Part shown: in pieces, positions 1 through 9,878 of the stretch
Layout of the letters: the number at the start of each line of letters is the position of its first letter
Numbering within the stretch: position 1 is the stretch's first letter
From: Salipiger thiooxidans
GTDB taxonomy: Bacteria > Pseudomonadota > Alphaproteobacteria > Rhodobacterales > Rhodobacteraceae
Assembly (NCBI RefSeq): GCF_900102075.1
Contig: NZ_FNAV01000007.1
Location: 124,001 to 188,000 of the forward strand
Reading direction: 5' to 3'
Length of the DNA stretch: 64,000 nt
The notes under the pieces: generated by a model
Told to the model about the DNA's origin: nothing
What the model saw: the letters and a program-made list of their open reading frames with translations, nothing else
Databases searched by the model: none
Program-made: the position numbers and the translations under genes

Positions 1-569
1 GCAACGCGCCCGCCGCTTCCGCGACGGCGGGCGCCGATTACCGGCCGCCCGTCGCCCTTCGCGCCCTTGGCGCCGTCTCGACCCTGTTCGGGGTCATCGC
101 CGCGCTGATGATCCTCGCCTCGGTGCTGATCACCTGCCACATGATCTTCGTGCGCGGGGTTCTGGGCCAGTCGACGATCTGGCAGACCGAGGCGGTGATC
201 TACCTGATGATCGGCGCGACGCTGCTCGGCCTGCCCTACGTGCAGAAGCTGCGCGGCCACGTGGGCGTCGACCTGCTGCCGCACATGCTGCCGAGATCGC
301 TGCGCCGGCCGCTTGCCGTGCTCGTCATGGTGGCGACGATCGTCATGGTCGCCGCGATGGTCTGGTACGGGTGGGAGATGTTCCACCAGGCCTGGCGGCG
401 CGGCTGGAAATCCGAGTCGGTCTGGGCTTTCCCGCTCTGGATCACCTACCTGTCGGTGCCGCTCGGCTTCGGTCTCTACCTGCTGCAGCTGCTGGCGGAT
501 CTCTGGCTGGCCGTCTTCGGACCCGACACCACGCTTCCCGAACCCCATCCCGAACGGAGCCCTGACTGA
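1..569 (+). CDS. TRAP transporter small permease, DctQ family (5' end outside window), probable malonate uptake
   Basis: The reading frame is open from base 3 to the TGA ending at 569, so the true start lies left of the window; 188 residues are visible. Hydrophobic stretches near visible residues 24-50, 54-75, 100-121 and 143-165 give the four-helix DctQ pattern, and the conserved W-Q-x-E-x-x-x-Y segment (WQTEAVIYLM) follows the first helix. DctQ subunits sit in the inner membrane and join the periplasmic binding protein to the large permease. The stop overlaps the start of the large permease (TGATG). Downstream malonate genes suggest a MatPQM-type malonate transporter; the binding protein would lie upstream, outside the window. 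Substrate is inferred. Confidence 0.9.
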   Translation, partial: NAPAASATAGADYRPPVALRALGAVSTLFGVIAALMILASVLITCHMIFVRGVLGQSTIWQTEAVIYLMIGATLLGLPYVQKLRGHVGVDLLPHMLPRSLRRPLAVLVMVATIVMVAAMVWYGWEMFHQAWRRGWKSESVWAFPLWITYLSVPLGFGLYLLQLLADLWLAVFGPDTTLPEPHPERSPD

Positions 570-1888
570 TGGATCCCCTGACGCTCGGTCTTCTGGTGGC
601 GCTGGCCACCGTGATCGTCCTGTTTTCCGGCGTGTCCGTGGCCGTGGGCCTGCTGATCGTCGCGACCCTGTTCCTCTGGATCTTCGACGGCAGCCGCTCG
701 CTCGAAGCCCTGCCGGAGCTCTTCTACGCGGAGCTCAACAGCTTCGCCCTGCTGTCGATCCCGATGTTCATCATCATGGGGGCCGCCATCGCCTCGACCC
801 GCGCGGGGCCGGACCTCTACGAGGCGCTGGAGCGCTGGCTGACGAAGGTGCCGGGCGGGCTCGTGGTTTCGAACCTCGGCGCCTGCGCGCTCTTCGCGGC
901 GATGTCGGGCTCGAGCCCGGCGACCTGCGCGGCGATCGGCAAGATGGGCATCCCCGAGATGCGCCGCCGGGGCTATCCCGCCGAGGTCGCCTCGGGGTCC
1001 ATCGCCGCCGGCGGCACGCTGGGCATCCTGATCCCGCCCTCGGTCACGATGATCGTCTACGGCATCGCGACCGAGACCTCGATCGGGCGCCTGTTCCTCG
1101 CCGGTGTGATCCCCGGCATCCTGCTGACGCTGCTCTTCATCGCCTGGGCCATCTTCGACACCTGGCGCCGCGGGGCGGCCAGCGCGGCGCTGGTCTCGGC
1201 GCGCTACACCTGGCGGCAGCGCTTCGAGATCCTGCCGCGGGTGCTGCCCTTCCTCGCGATCATCGCCGGCGTGCTCTACGCGCTCTACGGCGGGGTGGCG
1301 ACACCGTCCGAGACGGCGGCCGTGGGCGCGCTGCTCTGCATCGTCGCGGCGGTGCTGATATACCGGATGTACAGCCGCCGCGACCTGTGGGTCGTCCTGC
1401 GAGACAGCACCCGGGAAAGCGTGATGATCCTCTTCATCATCGGCGCGGCGGGGGTGTTCAGCTTCATGCTGTCGTCGCTCTTCGTCACCCAGTCGGTCGC
1501 GCAGTGGATCGCCGCGCTCGAGGTGAACCGCTGGGTGCTGATGGCGGTGATCAACGTGTTCCTGCTGGTGGCCGGGTTCTTCCTGCCGCCGGTCGCGGTG
1601 ATCCTGATGTCGGCGCCGATCCTCCTGCCGATCATCACCGCGGCGGGGTTCGACCCCTACTGGTTCGCGGTGATCGTGACGATCAACATGGAGATCGGCC
1701 TGATCACGCCGCCGGTCGGCCTGAACCTCTACGTCATCAACGGCATCGCGCCGGACATCTCGCTGCGCCAGGTGCTGGTGGGCTCCATGCCCTTCGTGGG
1801 CTGCATGATCCTGGCCATCATCCTCATGTGCCTGTTCCCGGGGCTGGCCACATGGTTGCCCGACGCCGTCATGGGGGCCGCGCTATGA
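569..1888 (+). CDS. TRAP transporter large permease, DctM family, probable malonate uptake
   Basis: This 439-residue, almost entirely hydrophobic protein has the length and pattern of a DctM permease (about 12 helices). Family landmarks seen are the helix-breaking segment around AMSGSSPATCAAIGKMGIPEM (near residue 110), the ILIPPSVTMIVYG segment (near 153) and the matching C-terminal LITPPVGLNLYVI segment (near 376). It would carry a carboxylate across the inner membrane using the sodium gradient. Its start overlaps the small permease stop and its end overlaps the malonyl-CoA decarboxylase start (ATGA), so the three are translationally coupled. Malonate as substrate comes from the neighbours, as in the rhizobial mat genes. 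Confidence 0.93.
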   Translation: MDPLTLGLLVALATVIVLFSGVSVAVGLLIVATLFLWIFDGSRSLEALPELFYAELNSFALLSIPMFIIMGAAIASTRAGPDLYEALERWLTKVPGGLVVSNLGACALFAAMSGSSPATCAAIGKMGIPEMRRRGYPAEVASGSIAAGGTLGILIPPSVTMIVYGIATETSIGRLFLAGVIPGILLTLLFIAWAIFDTWRRGAASAALVSARYTWRQRFEILPRVLPFLAIIAGVLYALYGGVATPSETAAVGALLCIVAAVLIYRMYSRRDLWVVLRDSTRESVMILFIIGAAGVFSFMLSSLFVTQSVAQWIAALEVNRWVLMAVINVFLLVAGFFLPPVAVILMSAPILLPIITAAGFDPYWFAVIVTINMEIGLITPPVGLNLYVINGIAPDISLRQVLVGSMPFVGCMILAIILMCLFPGLATWLPDAVMGAAL

Positions 1889-3126
1889 GCCTGCTGTCCG
1901 ATGTCCTTGCGACGCTGTTCTCGCGCACCAACCGCAACCGGCTGCAGGCCGGCCCCGATGCCCGGAGCACCGAGGCGCTGATCGCGGACCTGCTGTCGGG
2001 CCGCGGCGAGATCTCGGGCATGACCACGGCGGCGCAGATCCTCGACCGCTATGACGAGCTCGACGACGCCGGCAAGCTCGCGTTCTTCGACCATCTGGCG
2101 GGGGATCTGGGGATCGACACCGATGCGGTCCGGAGCGCCCTCGACGCCTTCGAGATGGAGCAGAGCCAGTCGACCTACGGCGCCTTCCTGAGGGCCGCCG
2201 AGCCCCGGCGACAGGAGCTTGCGCGGCGGCTCAACCGGGTGCCGGGCGCGACGCCGCAGCTCGTGGCGATGCGCGGCGACCTGCTGCGGCTGATCCCGCG
2301 CAAGGATCCGCGGGCCCGGATCGACCTCGACTTCCAGCACCTCTTCGCCTCGTGGTTCAACCGGGGCTTCCTGGTGCTGCGCCGGATCAACTGGGAGAGC
2401 CCGGCCCATATCCTCGAGAGGATCATCGCCTACGAGGCGGTGCATGCGATCGATTCCTGGGAGGACCTGCGTCGCCGGGTCGAACCCTCGGACCGGCGCT
2501 GCTTTGCCTTCTTCCACCCGGCGATGCCGGACGAGCCGCTGGTGTTCGTCGAGGTGGCCCTGACCAAGGGCATTCCCAATTCGGTGCAGGGGCTGCTGAA
2601 GGACACGCGCGCATCGATGGAAGCGGTCGAGGCCGACACGGCGGTGTTCTACTCGATCTCGAACTGCCAGGCCGGGCTTGCCGGGATCTCGTTCGGCAAC
2701 TCGCTGATCAAGCAGGTGACCGAGGATCTTTCGGCCGAGCTGCCCAACCTCAAGACCTTCGTAACCCTGTCGCCCATCCCGACCCTGACGCGGTGGATGG
2801 CCGAGCAGGGGATCGACCCGAACGGGCTGGACGACGACGGGCTGAAGGCGGCGGCGGCGCAGTTCCTGCTGACCGCCAAGCGCGACGACGGCATGCCCTA
2901 CGACCCGGTGGCGCGTTTCCATCTCGGGAACGGGGCCTATGTCCATGCGGTGCACGCCGGGGCGGACATGTCGTCCAAGGGGCTGTCCGAAAGCGCCGGG
3001 GCGATGGTGAACTATCGCTACGAGGCCGAGAGTTTCGCCGAGAACCACGAACGGTTCGTCGGCCAGAAGGAAGTGGTGGCCAGCAAGGCGGTGCGCGCGC
3101 TGGTCAAGGCGCCGGTTGCGGCGTGA
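1885..3126 (+). CDS. matA: Malonyl-CoA decarboxylase
   Basis: The product (413 residues) converts malonyl-CoA to acetyl-CoA and CO2. It follows the MCD family layout: a helical N-terminal domain to about residue 110, then the acetyltransferase-like catalytic domain. The conserved block SISNCQAGLAGISFGNSLIK lies at 257-276 and a conserved His at 346 (HLGNGAY); family work assigns the active site to a Ser and a His in this domain. I chose the ATG at 1885, which overlaps the permease stop by four bases, rather than the long open frame upstream, whose extra residues are an arginine-rich shadow of the permease gene. With the next gene it forms the malonate pathway: uptake, activation, decarboxylation. 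Cytoplasmic. Confidence 0.95.
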   Translation: MSLLSDVLATLFSRTNRNRLQAGPDARSTEALIADLLSGRGEISGMTTAAQILDRYDELDDAGKLAFFDHLAGDLGIDTDAVRSALDAFEMEQSQSTYGAFLRAAEPRRQELARRLNRVPGATPQLVAMRGDLLRLIPRKDPRARIDLDFQHLFASWFNRGFLVLRRINWESPAHILERIIAYEAVHAIDSWEDLRRRVEPSDRRCFAFFHPAMPDEPLVFVEVALTKGIPNSVQGLLKDTRASMEAVEADTAVFYSISNCQAGLAGISFGNSLIKQVTEDLSAELPNLKTFVTLSPIPTLTRWMAEQGIDPNGLDDDGLKAAAAQFLLTAKRDDGMPYDPVARFHLGNGAYVHAVHAGADMSSKGLSESAGAMVNYRYEAESFAENHERFVGQKEVVASKAVRALVKAPVAA

Positions 3127-3134
3127 AGGGAGAT

Positions 3135-4654
<1,520 letters not shown>

Positions 4655-4655
<1 letters not shown>

Positions 4656-4694
4656 ACGGCGCCCGGGAGGACGGTCACCTGCCGGAGCGCCGTT
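4655..4694. other. Inverted repeat between convergent operons
   Basis: AACGGCGC (4655-4662) pairs with GCGCCGTT (4687-4694) around a 24-base GC-rich middle, directly after the matB stop. It lies between the convergent matB and uxuB genes, so it may stop transcription from one or both sides, but no T-run follows on either strand. Weak call. Confidence 0.35.
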
Positions 4695-4727
4695 CCGGAC
4701 GGGCCGGGTCCGGTCCGCCGTCGAAGA

Positions 4728-6194
4728 TCACGCCCCGGACGCGCGCGCGGCCTCCCGGACGATGACGTCGGTCATCGGCTGCGACAGCATCGGTGCGAGG
4801 ATCCCGGTCACCTCGGACCAGAAGGCATCGTCGCGGGCGACGGCGGGGGGGAGGATCTCGGTTCCGCGCAGGCCCGCCACGATGTCCGCCGCGTCCTGTC
4901 CCGCCGCGATGGCGTGGAGCCGGTCCGCGATGGGGTCGCGCAGGTCGTAGGGGGCGCAGTCATGCGTGCGGCCCGAGACGTGGCGCAGCCAGGCGGCGGC
5001 GGCGAAGGCGAAGGCGCGCACCGGCAGGTCGGCGCGCCGTGCGTCGGGGATGGCCGCGAAGATGCGCTGCGGCATCTTCTCGGAGCCGTCCATGGCGATC
5101 TGGAAGGTCTCGTGCGCGATGGCGGGGTTCTCGAACCGGCGCAGCAGCGCCTCGGCATAGGCGCCGGTGTCGATGCCCTCGATCGGGGGCAGCGTCGCGG
5201 CGGCGGCGGCGAGATGGCGGCGGACAAGTGTTGCGAGGGGGGCGTCGGCCATGACGTCGCGCACATAGGCGTCGCCCGCATGGAACCCGGCATAGGCCAG
5301 CATCGAATGGGTGCCGTTGAGCATCCGCAGCTTCATCGCCTCGAAGGCCGATACGTCATCGGTGAAGATCACGCCGGCGGCCTCCCAGTCCGGGCGGCCG
5401 AGCGGGAAGCTGTCTTCGACGACCCACTGGAAGAAGCGCTCGGTCTCGACCGCGGCAAGGTCGTCGCAGCCGAGGAGCGTCGCGGCCTCGGCGCGCGTGG
5501 CCCCGGTCGCGGCGGGGGTGATGCGGTCGACCATGGTCGAGGGGAAGGCGACCTCGCCGGCGATCCAGGCCGACAGCGCAGGATCGAGGCGGCGGGCGAA
5601 ATCGACCACGGCGCCGCGCAGCAGCACGCCGTTTTCCGGCAGGTTGTCGCAGCAGAGCACGGTGAAGGGCGCGAAACCCGCCTCGTGGCGCCGGCGCAGC
5701 GCCTCGGTCAGCAGGCCGAGCACGCCCTGCGGCGCGCGGGGCGTGGCGAGGTCGGCCGCCACCGCCGGGTGCGACGGGTCGCAGCCCTGCGCGGCGCGGT
5801 CGAGCCCATAGGCCTTTTCGGTGACCGTGAGCGAGACGATCCGCGTCGCCTCTGACGCCATCGCGGCGAGCACCGGCTCGGGGTCGCCGGCGGAACAGAC
5901 CGCATCGGCGACGGCGCCGACGACCCGGGCCGTGGTGCCCTCGGCGCCTTTCTCGATCAGCGTGTAGAGCCCGTTCTGGGGGTGCAGCTCGCCAGACGCC
6001 CTGGGCGAGCGCAGCGACACCCCGAGGATGCGCCAGTCGCCGCCCGAGGCCGCCAGCGCGAGATCGGTCAGCGCCGCCTGATGCGCCTTGTGAAAGGCGC
6101 CGAGGCCGAGATGCAGGATGCCGACCCCGTGCGCCGCCGGATCGTAGCCCGGGCGCAGACCGGCGGGCACCTGCCCGAGAGAGGTCAGCCGCAT
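4728..6194 (-). CDS. uxuB: Fructuronate reductase / D-mannonate oxidoreductase, mannitol dehydrogenase family
   Basis: The 488-residue protein has the polyol-specific long-chain dehydrogenase layout: an N-terminal Rossmann domain (GILHLGLGAFHKAHQAAL at 25-42) and a C-terminal catalytic domain with the K-x4-N-x2-H signature (K288, N293, H296 in MKLRMLNGTHS). It would reduce D-fructuronate to D-mannonate with NADH. It follows uxuA by one base on the same strand. Mannitol dehydrogenases and tagaturonate reductases share the fold; pairing with uxuA makes the fructuronate role most likely. Cytoplasmic. The ATG at 6194 comes directly after the uxuA stop. Confidence 0.93.
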   Translation of the reverse strand: MRLTSLGQVPAGLRPGYDPAAHGVGILHLGLGAFHKAHQAALTDLALAASGGDWRILGVSLRSPRASGELHPQNGLYTLIEKGAEGTTARVVGAVADAVCSAGDPEPVLAAMASEATRIVSLTVTEKAYGLDRAAQGCDPSHPAVAADLATPRAPQGVLGLLTEALRRRHEAGFAPFTVLCCDNLPENGVLLRGAVVDFARRLDPALSAWIAGEVAFPSTMVDRITPAATGATRAEAATLLGCDDLAAVETERFFQWVVEDSFPLGRPDWEAAGVIFTDDVSAFEAMKLRMLNGTHSMLAYAGFHAGDAYVRDVMADAPLATLVRRHLAAAAATLPPIEGIDTGAYAEALLRRFENPAIAHETFQIAMDGSEKMPQRIFAAIPDARRADLPVRAFAFAAAAWLRHVSGRTHDCAPYDLRDPIADRLHAIAAGQDAADIVAGLRGTEILPPAVARDDAFWSEVTGILAPMLSQPMTDVIVREAARASGA

Positions 6195-6195
6195 G

Positions 6196-7410
6196 TCAGG
6201 CCTCCGCGACGAGGGGGTGCTGGAAGGCGTGGTAGAGGCCGCGCAGCTCGGCCAGCCCCTTGAGGCGCCCGATGGCCGGGTAGCCGGGCTGGGCCTCGCG
6301 GCCGATGTCGTCGAGGATGTCCTGCCCGTGATCGGGGCGGAACGGGATCGACCAGTCGGCGCGGCCCTCGGCCTTGCGGCGGGCTTCCTCGGCGACGATG
6401 GCGCGCACCATGGCGACCATGTCGGTGTGACCGCTCAGGTGCTCGTCCTCGTAGAACGAGTTCATCACCGCATCGCCCTCGATGGCGACGTTGCGCAGGT
6501 GCAGGAAGTGTACCCGGTCGGCCAGCGCCCGGAAGATCGCGACGGTGTCGTTGTCGGGCCGTGCGCCGAGCGAGCCGGTGCAGAGCGTGACGCCGTTGGC
6601 GGGCGTGTCCACCGCGTCGAGGATCTTGCGGTAATGCGCCTCGGAGGACATGATCCGCGGCAGTCCGAGCAGCGGGAAGGGCGGGTCGTCCGGGTGGCAG
6701 CAGAGCCGCACGCCGAGCTCTTTGGCCAGCGGGGCGACCTCGGCGAGGAAGTCGATCATGTGCCCCTGCAGGCGTTCTTCCGAGATGCTGTCGTACTCGG
6801 CGAGATGCGCGCGCACGTCCTCGAGGGTGAATGTCTCGGCGGCCCCGGGCAGGCCGAAGACGACGTTGCCGGCGAGCTGCTCGCGGCGGGCGTCGTCCAT
6901 CGCGGCGAAGCGCTCGGCCGCGGCAGAGACCACGTCATCGGGGAACTGCCCGGCGGCACCGGCGCGCTGCAGGATGTGGATGTCGAAGGCGGCGAAGTCG
7001 ATCAGGTCGAAGCGCATGCAGCGCGCGCCGTTGGGCCGTTCCCAGGCGAGATCGGTGCGGGTCCAGTCGAGCACCGGCATGAAGTTGTAGCAGATCACCT
7101 CGATCCCGGCCTCGGAGAGGTGGCGCATCGAGATCTTCCAGTTCTCGATGTGGGTCTTCCAGTCGCCCTTCTGCTTCTTGATGTCCTCGGAGACCGGCAG
7201 CGATTCGACCACATCCCAGCTCAGGGTGGAGGGCCGGCCGTCCTTGCGGGTGCCGATCTCGCGCTGGCGTTGCGCGATCTCGTCGGGGGTCCAGACCACG
7301 CCCGTAGGCACATGGTGCAGCGCGGAAACCACGCCTTCGACGCCTGCCTGCATCATGTCGTCGATGCTCACACGGTCCCGCGGACCGAACCAACGCCAAG
7401 TCTGACGCAT
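6196..7410 (-). CDS. uxuA: D-mannonate dehydratase
   Basis: This 404-residue TIM-barrel enzyme dehydrates D-mannonate to 2-keto-3-deoxygluconate. UxuA hallmarks are the N-terminal MRQTWRWFGPRDRVSI segment, the G-V-V-x-A-L-H-H-V-P motif near 26-35, a conserved CCHPDDPP near 216-223 and the late CTGSLGARPDND segment near 274; these His, Cys and Asp residues build the metal site of the family. It is first in a two-gene minus-strand operon with uxuB and divergent from a GntR regulator 127 bases away. No uxaC, kdgK or kdgA is in the window, so completing the path to pyruvate needs genes elsewhere. Confidence 0.96.
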   Translation of the reverse strand: MRQTWRWFGPRDRVSIDDMMQAGVEGVVSALHHVPTGVVWTPDEIAQRQREIGTRKDGRPSTLSWDVVESLPVSEDIKKQKGDWKTHIENWKISMRHLSEAGIEVICYNFMPVLDWTRTDLAWERPNGARCMRFDLIDFAAFDIHILQRAGAAGQFPDDVVSAAAERFAAMDDARREQLAGNVVFGLPGAAETFTLEDVRAHLAEYDSISEERLQGHMIDFLAEVAPLAKELGVRLCCHPDDPPFPLLGLPRIMSSEAHYRKILDAVDTPANGVTLCTGSLGARPDNDTVAIFRALADRVHFLHLRNVAIEGDAVMNSFYEDEHLSGHTDMVAMVRAIVAEEARRKAEGRADWSIPFRPDHGQDILDDIGREAQPGYPAIGRLKGLAELRGLYHAFQHPLVAEA

Positions 7411-7476
7411 CGCTAATTCCTCCCTCGGAAGTCATGGCCGGAGCTCGGCCCGCCTTGCTGCCAATCCATAGCAGAT

Positions 7477-7506
7477 CAGAATTCTGTTGACTAGTATGGT
7501 AGTATG
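7477..7506. promoter_or_regulatory. Candidate GntR operator region in the uxuA/GntR divergent promoter
   Basis: The 127-base gap between divergent uxuA and the GntR gene holds a perfect 10-bp palindrome CAGAATTCTG (7477-7486) and a direct heptamer repeat TAGTATG-G-TAGTATG (7492-7506). ACTA...TAGT arms also overlap the second element. GntR regulators of uronate genes usually bind short dyads in such gaps; which element is bound cannot be decided from sequence. No clear -35/-10 pair was found. Confidence 0.4.
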
Positions 7507-7537
7507 CAGCACGGTGCGGTGGCAAGGGAGGACTGCA

Positions 7538-8236
7538 ATGGGTATCGAGTCGCTCGACATCGGAAATCTGGACCTGTCGGCACCGGTCGGGCCGCAGCTC
7601 ACCGCTGCCCTGCGCCAGTCCATCATCCGCAACCAGCTCAAGCCCGGCGTGCGTCTCTCCGAGGCCGAGATCGGCGCCCGTTTCGGCATCTCGCGTCAGC
7701 CCGTGCGCGAGGCCTTCATCAAGCTTGCCGAAGAGGGCCTGCTCGAGATCCGCCCGCAGCGCGGGTCGTTCGTGCGCAAGATTTCCCTCGAGGCGGTGAT
7801 GGATGCGCGCTTCGTCCGCGAGGCGGTCGAGGCGGATATCGTCAAGGCCTGCGCCGCCGATCCCGCCCCCGGGCTGGTCGAGGAGCTGCGCGACCAGATC
7901 CAGGCGCAGCAGCGGCTCGTCGACGACCGCCCGGCGGCCTTCGTGCCGCTCGACGACATGTTCCACCGCACGCTGGCGCAGGCCGCCGGCCGGCCCAATG
8001 CCTGGGCGGTGATCGAGGGCATGAAGACACAGATGGACCGGGTCCGGCAGATGACGTCGATCAACTTCCCGCTGGCCCATCTCATCACGCAGCACAACGC
8101 GGTGGTCGACGCCATCGAGGCGCATGACCCGCAGGCTGCGGAACAGGCGATGCGCGGGCACCTGCAGATGATCCTGCAGGACCTGCCCGCGATCCGTGAA
8201 GACTTTCCCGACTATTTCGACCCCTCAGGGGAATAG
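7538..8236 (+). CDS. GntR-family regulator, FadR subfamily (FCD domain), probable uronate regulator
   Basis: The 232-residue protein has an N-terminal winged helix (about residues 15-85, with LSEAEIGARFGISRQPVREA as the recognition part) and a C-terminal all-helical FCD ligand domain containing the metal or ligand residues D..FH (near 148-152) and H (near 198). I chose ATG 7538 because the ribosome site AGGGAGG lies seven bases before it; the in-frame start at 7487 would add 17 unlike residues running through the promoter. It is divergent from uxuAB and heads the TRAP and dehydrogenase operon, so it most likely represses both when no uronate is present (inference). Confidence 0.92.
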   Translation: MGIESLDIGNLDLSAPVGPQLTAALRQSIIRNQLKPGVRLSEAEIGARFGISRQPVREAFIKLAEEGLLEIRPQRGSFVRKISLEAVMDARFVREAVEADIVKACAADPAPGLVEELRDQIQAQQRLVDDRPAAFVPLDDMFHRTLAQAAGRPNAWAVIEGMKTQMDRVRQMTSINFPLAHLITQHNAVVDAIEAHDPQAAEQAMRGHLQMILQDLPAIREDFPDYFDPSGE

Positions 8237-8273
8237 TCGCGAAAACTCCAAGGCGAATGAAAGGGAGGAAACC

Positions 8274-9251
8274 ATGTTCGTCACCAAGTCTCTCAAGACC
8301 CTCATGCTCACCGGGATCGCGACCGTCGCGCTGACCGCGTCGGCGATGGCCGCCGACATGACCCTCAAGCTCGGTCACCCGGCCAACGAGGACAACATCT
8401 GGCACAAGGCCTCGATGAAATTCGCCGAGGAGGTCGCCGCCCTGACCGACGGCCGGATCGAGGTTGAGGTCTATCCGAACGAGACGCTCGGCAAGGAGAT
8501 GGACGTCATCAACGGCATGCAGCTCGGCACCGCGGACATGACCATCACCGGCGAGTCGCTGCAGAACTACGCGCCCATGGCGGCGCTGCTGGCGATCCCC
8601 TACGGCTACAAGACGCTCGAGGACATGGACGCGGTGGCCGGCGGCGAGCTTGGCGACAAGATCGAGCAGCAGATCATCGAGAAGGTCGGCATCCGCCCGA
8701 TCGCCTATTTCGCCCGCGGCCCGCGCAACCTGACCTCGAACCGGCCGATCACCTCGCCCGACGACCTGAACGGGCTGAAGATGCGCGTGCCCAACGTGCC
8801 GCTGTTCCTCAACGTCTGGAAGGCGCTTGGCGCGAACCCGACGCCGATGGCCTTCTCCGAGGTCTTCACCTCGCTGCAGAACGGCACCATCGAGGCGCAG
8901 GAGAACCCGCTGGCGCTGATCAAGTCGGCCAACTTCAACGAGGTGCAGGACTACGTGAACCTGACCCAGCACGTGCGGTCGTGGATCTACCTGACGCTGT
9001 CGGACATGGCGTGGCAGCAGATGTCGGAAGAGGATCAGGCCGCGGTGATGGAAGCCGCCTCGCGGACACAGGCCTGGGAGCGTGAGCAGTTCCTCGCGGA
9101 CGAGGAGCAGCTCCAGACGCAGCTCGAGGAGCTTGGCATGGAGTTCGTCGAGGTCGACAGCGCGGCCTTCGCCGCCGCCGCCAGGGAAGCGGTGCTGAGC
9201 TCGGTCGCCGAAGAGATCCGTCCCGACGTGGAGCAGCTCTTCGCCGAGTGA
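8274..9251 (+). CDS. TRAP transporter substrate-binding protein, DctP family (uronate/aldonate cassette)
   Basis: The product (325 residues) starts with a Sec signal peptide ending near AMA-AD (residue 26) and continues with a DctP binding domain: LKLGHPANEDNIWHKASMKFAEEV early, the carboxylate-binding Arg in the FARGPRNLTSNRPI region near residue 150, and N-x-x-A-x-Q-E-N-P near 210-218. It captures the substrate in the periplasm. ATG 8274 has a GGGAGG ribosome site; the open frame to its left belongs to the GntR gene tail. Context (uxuAB, 5-dehydrogenase) suggests glucuronate, gulonate or idonate. A strong stem-loop follows the gene. Confidence 0.94.
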   Translation: MFVTKSLKTLMLTGIATVALTASAMAADMTLKLGHPANEDNIWHKASMKFAEEVAALTDGRIEVEVYPNETLGKEMDVINGMQLGTADMTITGESLQNYAPMAALLAIPYGYKTLEDMDAVAGGELGDKIEQQIIEKVGIRPIAYFARGPRNLTSNRPITSPDDLNGLKMRVPNVPLFLNVWKALGANPTPMAFSEVFTSLQNGTIEAQENPLALIKSANFNEVQDYVNLTQHVRSWIYLTLSDMAWQQMSEEDQAAVMEAASRTQAWEREQFLADEEQLQTQLEELGMEFVEVDSAAFAAAAREAVLSSVAEEIRPDVEQLFAE

Positions 9252-9279
9252 CCGGCCGGGGATCCGTTCCCGATCTTCC

Positions 9280-9310
9280 GGCGGGCCCGCACCCTGTTGC
9301 AGGGCCCGCC
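9280..9310 (+). promoter_or_regulatory. Intercistronic stem-loop after the binding-protein gene
   Basis: GGCGGGCCC (9280-9288) and GGGCCCGCC (9302-9310) form a perfect 9-bp stem with a 13-base loop in the 125-base gap between the DctP and DctQ genes. There is no T-run, so it looks like a 3' stabiliser or partial terminator that keeps the binding protein mRNA more abundant than the permease mRNA. Function inferred. Confidence 0.55.
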
Positions 9311-9376
9311 TCCCCTCCGGTCCGGTGCTGCGCGCCGCGGCCACAGATCCCTCTCCCCCTCCCGACGAGGACGACC

Positions 9377-9877
9377 ATGGAAAAGTTCACCGCGGTCCTG
9401 ACCGTCATCGCCCGAGCCGCGACCGGCGTCTCCTTCATGGTCATCATCGTGGCCGTGGTGGTGCAGCTTCTGGGCCGTTCGGGCGTTATCAGCTCGGTCG
9501 TCTGGACCGAGGAGCTGACCCGCTTCGCGCTGCTCTACCTCGCCGCCTTCGGGGTCGGCCTGAGCTACCGCTCGGGCAACCTCGTCAACGTCGACATCGT
9601 CTGCGAGGCGCTGCCCGGGAAGCTGGCATGGCTGCTGCGGCTGCTCTGCGCCGTCATCACCTGCGCCTTCGGCCTCGTGCTGGTCAACGCGACCTGGCTC
9701 TACGTTTCGATCGGCGCGCGCCAGACCGCGCCCTCGCTGGGCGTGCGGATGGACTGGATCCACGCATCGGTGCTGGTGGCGCTGCTGTCGCTGAGCCTCT
9801 TTGCCGCGCTGCGCCTGGTCGGAATGCTCACCGGAACGACCGACGGCAAACCCGACCGTCTCGAAGAGGACGCCTGA
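9377..9877 (+). CDS. TRAP transporter small permease, DctQ family
   Basis: The 166-residue protein has four predicted membrane helices (about 15-35, 50-70, 85-107 and 130-150) and the DctQ consensus V-V-W-T-E-E-L-T-R-F near residues 40-50. I start at ATG 9377 (MEKFTAVL) because an in-frame start at 9248 would add 43 residues of low-complexity Pro/Arg sequence from the stem-loop region. One base separates its stop from the large permease start. It belongs with the binding protein upstream and the DctM permease downstream. Confidence 0.92.
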   Translation: MEKFTAVLTVIARAATGVSFMVIIVAVVVQLLGRSGVISSVVWTEELTRFALLYLAAFGVGLSYRSGNLVNVDIVCEALPGKLAWLLRLLCAVITCAFGLVLVNATWLYVSIGARQTAPSLGVRMDWIHASVLVALLSLSLFAALRLVGMLTGTTDGKPDRLEEDA

Positions 9878-9878
9878 C

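Noticed and set aside
313-1884. N-terminal extension of the malonyl-CoA decarboxylase frame to an early start at 313.
   Set aside because: The extra 524 residues overlap the DctM gene, are Arg/Pro-rich and have no domain. The ATGA-coupled start at 1885 gives the family length.
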